From: Euptelea pleiosperma
Lineage: Eukaryota; Streptophyta; Magnoliopsida; Ranunculales; Eupteleaceae
Assembly (NCBI GenBank): GCA_035048495.1
Contig: CM068552.1
Location: 19,966,154 to 20,030,153, forward strand
Reading direction: 5' to 3'
DNA: 64,000 nt
Made by a program: the position numbers and the translations under genes. The notes beneath the pieces were generated by a model, which was not told the origin of the DNA, made no database searches, and was given only the letters and a program-made list of their open reading frames with translations. Positions 59,364 to 64,000 of this stretch are shown here, one piece after another. Every line of letters begins with the position of its first letter. The first letter of the stretch is position 1.

Positions 59364-60676
59364 AGTGCCAGTTTACATAGAATAAAAATGAAATATTATG
59401 TCAAACAAGGATAGGTCTTGAGACAACAAATATGAGAAGCCAAACAGGACCATTCAACTCGCCTAACTCAAACAAGGGGTAGTGAGTCTTGCAAACACTT
59501 GCTTTAGGGATCTCACTTGGGTAATTTACTCAAAAATTAACAATTGAAACATTTATTACAGACAAGACAACAGATAACAAAAAAAAGCAACGATTACCCA
59601 TTTTGCCCTTAAATTTTGGGTATGACTTGAAAAAGGAGATTTAAACAAAGTTGACATGACCGTACGCCTACACCTTTCTACGCCTACACCTTTTCTACGC
59701 CTATTCCTAATGATGGCTCTAAAATATATTTTGGATCAACCGTCCGATTATCATCTAACGGTTGGGGATCACTCCAAAAAGCAATCAACCTCTTTTAACA
59801 ATGACACTCTTTCATGCATTTACACTCTATGAAAAAATAGTCACACATCCTCTCAATAGTCGTATTTATGTTCTCATTTTGTTATATCTATTTTTTCATA
59901 TTTTCTCATATTCTGTCATTTGTTTTCTCATTCTCTATCATTTGTTATATTCAATACAGGATCAACAATGGCCATGAAAAACTCACTATAACCACCTAAA
60001 TTACTGACACCACATCGGTGATATAAAGTTGAATGAGTTCAACAACTTTTAATGAGGACAGATTGTTTACGAGTCATTATATGATTGTGTTACAATTTTG
60101 ATAATATGGGCTTTCCTACGCATCCATTCAATGGGAGCTAGGCGAATAAGTAATCAATTTTCTAGATTACTTGGAAGAAAGCTCATCTTCTCCCACTTTA
60201 TCATTTGTTTTCTCATCTTTTGTCATCTGTTTTTTATTTTTCTGTCATATGTTTTCTCCTACTCTATCATATGTTTTCTCCTACTTTGCTTTCTCTTTCA
60301 TCTTTTTTTTTTGTACATTCTTTTATGCAACACATGTTTTGAACATTCTTTTATACATTCCTTTTGTATTATTAATAAAATACGCTATTGTTACTACCAA
60401 AGATCGCTACAATTTGTATAGCGGAAATGAATAAGTACAACTCGAAGTGATGACATGAAAGGTAGAGGTAAACTGTCCGGATCTAAACTTGAAAAAAAAT
60501 GACACAAAAGGGGAAAAGAGATGATTGTTAAATATGAAGAAAGACAACACAATAAGAGAAAAGAGATAATATAACAAGAGGAAAAAGATGATCGAAGATG
60601 AGGAACACGACAACACGAAATGAGAAAATAGATGATTGTTAATTATCTAGAAAGACGATAAAATATGATAAAAAAG
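56180..60676 (+). repeat. Right arm of 4,497-bp inverted duplication
   Basis: Mirror of 48978-53474. In order: first 307 bp of the LTR (inverted), GACATACCCCCC repeat, foldback element (56623-57264), TAACGG MITE (57411-57676), the segment shared with 37.6-38.6 kb, (CT)n, and the first 1,158 bp of a Mutator-like element from 59519. This arm, unlike the left one, continues into the complete LTR on one side and the complete element on the other, so it is the likelier original. Confidence 0.93.
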
Positions 60677-62432
60677 ACGATATGAAAGAAGAAAATAAAT
60701 GATTTTCAAATATGAAGAAATACGACATAGAGAAAATAGACGATAGAATAGGAAGAAAAAGAAAATACAAAAAAAGAAAAGTGATGATTGTTAAATACGA
60801 AGAAAGACAACAAAGTGGGAGCAAAGAGATGATACAACAAGAGGAAATAGATGATAAAATAGGAGAAAAGAGACGATATGAAAGAAGAAAAGAGATGATT
60901 GTTAAATACGAAGAAAGACGACACTGTAGGAGCAAAGAGATGATACAGCAAGGTGAAATAGACAATAGAATAAGATGAAAGAGACGATACGAAAGAAAAA
61001 AATAGATGATTGTTAAATACAAAAAAGACAATACAGTAGGAGCAACGAGATGATACAACAAAAAGAAATAAACAATAAGAATAAGAGGAAAAAGACGATA
61101 CGAAAGTAGAAAAAAAATGATTGTTAAATACAAAGAAAGACAGCACAGTTAGAGCAAATAGATGATATCGCAATAGGAAAGAGACGATAGAATAAGAAGA
61201 AAGAGACAATACGAAAGAAGAAAAGAGATGATTGTCAAATATGACAAAAAATGACACAGCAGTAGAAAATAGATGATAGTAAAAAAGGAAAAAAGACGAC
61301 AACAAAGGAGGAAAAATATGATCGTTAAATATGAAGAAAGACGACACGAAAGATAAGCAAAAAAAATGAGAAGCTTCGGTGAAGACGAAGATAAAAAAAA
61401 GAAATGAAAAATGTTGAAGAAAAAGAAATGGATTTGTAAAAGAAGAAATATAGATTGAATTCCTACCTTAAAGAACAACTTCTTATTGTATTATGATCTC
61501 TGCGTATGAGAACTGAGAAGCTTTGGTGAACACGGAGAAAATGAAGAAAAGAAAAGATAAGAGAAACAAAGAAAAAAGGGTTGGGCTCAGGGGACACCCA
61601 TTTTTTACCCAATTTTTTACATCCATTTTGACATACTTACATAGAAGATGAATCAATGGCTGGTTTTTGGTGAGGATGATCTCTATGGTGAGGAGATCAT
61701 CCTCACAAAAATTCAAATCATTATGATATTCATAAACTGGTTTAGAAGCTGAAGAATTACGGACCGTCGATTTTTACCGTATAACTTGAAAACCACGTTT
61801 GATGAGGTTAGAAATTTCAGAATGGACTGATATTTTGTTGGGGTGATCTATATGGTGATGAGATCATCCCCACCAAAAATCAACCACTGATTCATCTTCG
61901 ATGTGGGTACGCCAAAATGAGTGCCCCCCTAGCCCGATCAAAGAAAAAATATTGGAGAAGAAGATGTGAAGTTGCAAAGGAAAAAAGCTTGCAAGAGAAA
62001 AAAAAATGAAGAAGAAAGTTTACAGGAGAAGCTTTTGTGAGAAGAAGAGAAGAATCAACCATTGATTCGTCTTCTATGTAGGTACACCAAAATGGGGGTA
62101 AAAAATGGGTGTCCCCTAGCTCGACCCAAGAAAAAATGTTGGAGAAGATGTGGAGTTGCAAAGGAAGAAAACTTGCAAGAGAAGAAAATGAAGAAGAAAG
62201 CTTATAGGAGAAGCTTTTGTGAGAAAAAGAGAAGAAAGAGAAAGAGGAATGATTACTGTCAGTTGAAGTGTACTTTTTTTTTACTTTTTCAAAAGTTAAG
62301 TTTTATATTGTTATGACAGTAAGGGTAATACTGTCCGATAACATACCCATATTGTTAATCTTGTAAAGGTTGACAAGTTATTGTCTTGTCCGTAATAAAT
62401 GTTCCAATTGTTAATTTTTGGGTAAATTACCC
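59519..62432. mobile_element. Non-autonomous Mutator-like element, 9-bp target duplication
   Basis: 2,914 bp between terminal inverted repeats of about 50 bp (GGGTAATTTACYCAAAAAT...GACAAGACAA). Perfect 9-bp direct repeats ATCTCACTT lie at 59510-59518 and 62433-62441; nine bases is the Mutator hallmark. The interior holds no transposase: a 111-bp minisatellite (about 60480-61370), a region of GAGGATGATCTC-type inverted words, and duplicated GGGTGTCCCCTAGCTCG text. It must have been moved by a transposase supplied elsewhere. Confidence 0.88.
60480..61370. repeat. 111-bp minisatellite inside the Mutator-like element
   Basis: Units with GATGATTGTTAAATACGAAG, AAAGACRACA, GAGCAAAGAGATGATACA and GAGACGATACGAAAGAAG. 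GATGATTGTTAAATA starts recur near 60784, 60895, 61006, 61117 and 61228. Purine-rich on the plus strand. Partial copies at 53475-53990 and, inverted, 48990-49175. Confidence 0.88.
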
Positions 62433-62442
62433 ATCTCACTTT

Positions 62443-62572
62443 GTGCAATTACTTATCTTTCTTTTGATTGATTCGGTTAAGGTGATGCTTTTTGAGATTT
62501 GATTCTTCTCCGGGCCTATCCTTTTAAATTCTTTGTATAAATAATCACCTTATCAAAAAGGATAAATAAACT
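62443..62572. other. Short unassigned spacer
   Basis: Sequence between the Mutator-like element and the next foldback element; nothing recognised. Confidence 0.5.
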
Positions 62573-63260
62573 GAAAAATTTCATAAACGAAAATAAATTT
62601 AAATGTATTTGCAAAAACAAAAATAAGTTTTTGACATTTACAAAAAAAGTAACTAAACGCCCTTTCAAAGGGCGTCTCTGTCTCACAAAAATTAAAGGTG
62701 AAAAAAGCTGACAGATGCCCTTTAAAAGGGCGTTTGCCCATAGAGGCATAAAACTTCTGTCACAATACGAGCCACGTGTCACACTCTTAGTGGACGCTAA
62801 CCGTATGGATGTTTGGCCAATCCCTAGGTGGACCTGCAAACCAAAAATCAGCCTGATTAGTAATTTACAACCTTTAGATCTTCGCACTCAAATAATGCTC
62901 AAATTCCTATTGTTAAAATCAACCCATGAAAATAACTTCAGTCCAACGCTTATAAACCACTGATCATGTTTATTTTTGGTGTGTAGGTCCACCTAGTGAG
63001 TGGCCAAACATCCATACGGTCAACGTCCACTAAGAGTGTGCCACGTGGCTCATATTATGACAGACGTTTTAGGTCTCTATGGGCAAACGTTTTCAGCCTT
63101 TTTCAGCTTTAATTTTTGGTGCCAGCCTTTTTTTAGCTTTAATTTTTGTTAGGCAGAGACGCCATTTCAAATGGCGTTTCATGACTTTTTTTGTAAATGT
63201 CAGAAAGTTCTTTTTGTTTTTGTAAATACATTTAAATTTATTTTCGTTTATGAAATTTTC
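62573..63260. mobile_element. Foldback element, full-length copy
   Basis: Inverted ends GAAAAATTTCATAAACG and CGTTTATGAAATTTTC, arms in mirror order as at 36479-37155, about 688 bp. Nearby GATAAATAA (62561) and GATATATAA (63262) match at 8 of 9 bases and may be an aged target duplication, offset by one to three bases from the visible ends. Confidence 0.7.
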
Positions 63261-63846
63261 CGATATATAAATTAAACGGTTTGTGCTTTAGTTACTAATA
63301 GTTTGACTTGTGATAACTTTGAAGAAATTATTTTGCAGAATTATTGATCCCAACAATGGTTTGCTTTGGCAAAAAGTGAATGCCAAACCGTTGGATTCTC
63401 AAAATCCACGCCCGACAAGGCCTGTCCCAGGAGCCTATCAAAAACTCTGGTCCCGGGAGCCCGATCCTTAAATTTATCCCTCCCCATCCTTGTATTATCA
63501 GAAGCATTGTGGTTCCAAGGATTGAGACACCTACAGCTATGTTTTCGGATGTGTTCATGAGGTTGCATTTAATGCCAACGGGGTGTATTGGGGTTGGTGG
63601 ACCATAATCTTAGTGCAGTAGATATGGTCTCCTGAGTCCTGACACATGACTCATGATCTAGATGCGTCATGCGACTCCTATATGGATAGGATATACAGGT
63701 CATATCCAGGGGTCTACATCTGGGTAGCCCGACCCGAATTTAGTGAGGCCAGACCGAAGCTTGAAGAACCTAAAAAACCGAGCTTTCTCAGGCTAGATTT
63801 TGGACCTACTAAACCCCATTTTTCTTAATCTTAAAATATAGAACAA

Positions 63847-63882
<36 letters not shown>

Positions 63883-64000
63883 CATTTTCCTGGCTGCATA
63901 TCGGGCTGGGTATAGTTTCGGGCTGGGCTCGTGGGATTCAGTCCTTGGGTTCACAATTTCGGGTCATACTTAAGTAGCTTGAAACTTGTACTTGGGTCAG
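63261..64000. other. Unassigned, repeat-like right edge
   Basis: Contains GTTGGATTCTCAAAATCCAC (similar to 23219-23240), an (AT)n run and text rich in GGGCTGGG and GCCCGACCCGA, common in plant transposons. Small open frames (63328-63828) have no recognisable domain. I see no gene. Confidence 0.5.
63847..63880. repeat. (AT)n microsatellite
   Basis: Uninterrupted TA dinucleotide run after AACAAAATAA. Confidence 0.95.

Overview
This is nuclear DNA from a flowering plant. It has GT-AG introns, a plant LRR receptor-like protein gene, plant-type LTR retrotransposons (an initiator-methionine-tRNA primer-binding site, SIRE-like gag), a CACTA (En/Spm) fragment and Mutator-like elements with 9-bp target duplications. 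The sequence does not let me name the species. It is AT-rich and almost wholly repetitive. I see one gene that looks intact, and no rRNA, tRNA, CRISPR array or bacterial-type feature.

1-26.85 kb is a stack of nested retrotransposons of two families. Family G has LTRs of about 2.5-3.1 kb running TGATATTCGC...CTTTCA. It appears four times: a plus-strand 3' LTR (853-6081), a minus-strand solo LTR inside it (2162-4799, target duplication AACAG), a minus-strand 5' LTR with primer-binding site and long internal region (6082-13950), and a plus-strand solo LTR (15965-19097, target duplication AAAGG). Family C is copia-type with LTRs of about 1.65 kb full of AATCGATTGG dyads. It has a plus-strand 5' LTR (15043-19870, interrupted by the G solo LTR), a decayed gag, no pol, and two nested minus-strand solo LTRs (23587-26848 and 24920-26557). 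A CACTA transposase fragment lies between the two families.

26.85-49 kb is a receptor-like protein locus and its broken copies. The three-exon gene is at 30809-33859 on the minus strand. One partial copy at about 38.6-40.6 kb keeps only the 5' end and promoter. Another at about 44.7-46.7 kb keeps only the 3' end and downstream flank. The flanks carry foldback elements, TAACGG-rich miniature elements, and 86-bp and 136-bp tandem repeats. From 41.87 to 48.98 kb three blocks of a roughly 107/110-bp satellite surround the 3' gene copy. One monomer of this satellite also sits, unamplified, in the matching flank of the other copies.

48.98-62.44 kb holds a 4,497-bp inverted duplication (48978-53474 and 56180-60676) around a 2.7-kb spacer. 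The spacer repeats directly the end of a Mutator-like element, which is complete at 59519-62432 (9-bp target duplication ATCTCACTT, interior a 111-bp minisatellite). The right edge has another foldback element and unassigned repeat-like DNA.

Only the receptor-like protein gene has a likely cellular role, as a membrane receptor of the plant defence or development class. Everything else is mobile or tandemly amplified DNA, and most of it non-autonomous. The main interest is structural: satellite formation next to a duplicating receptor locus, foldback elements with minisatellite arms, and a recent large inverted duplication.
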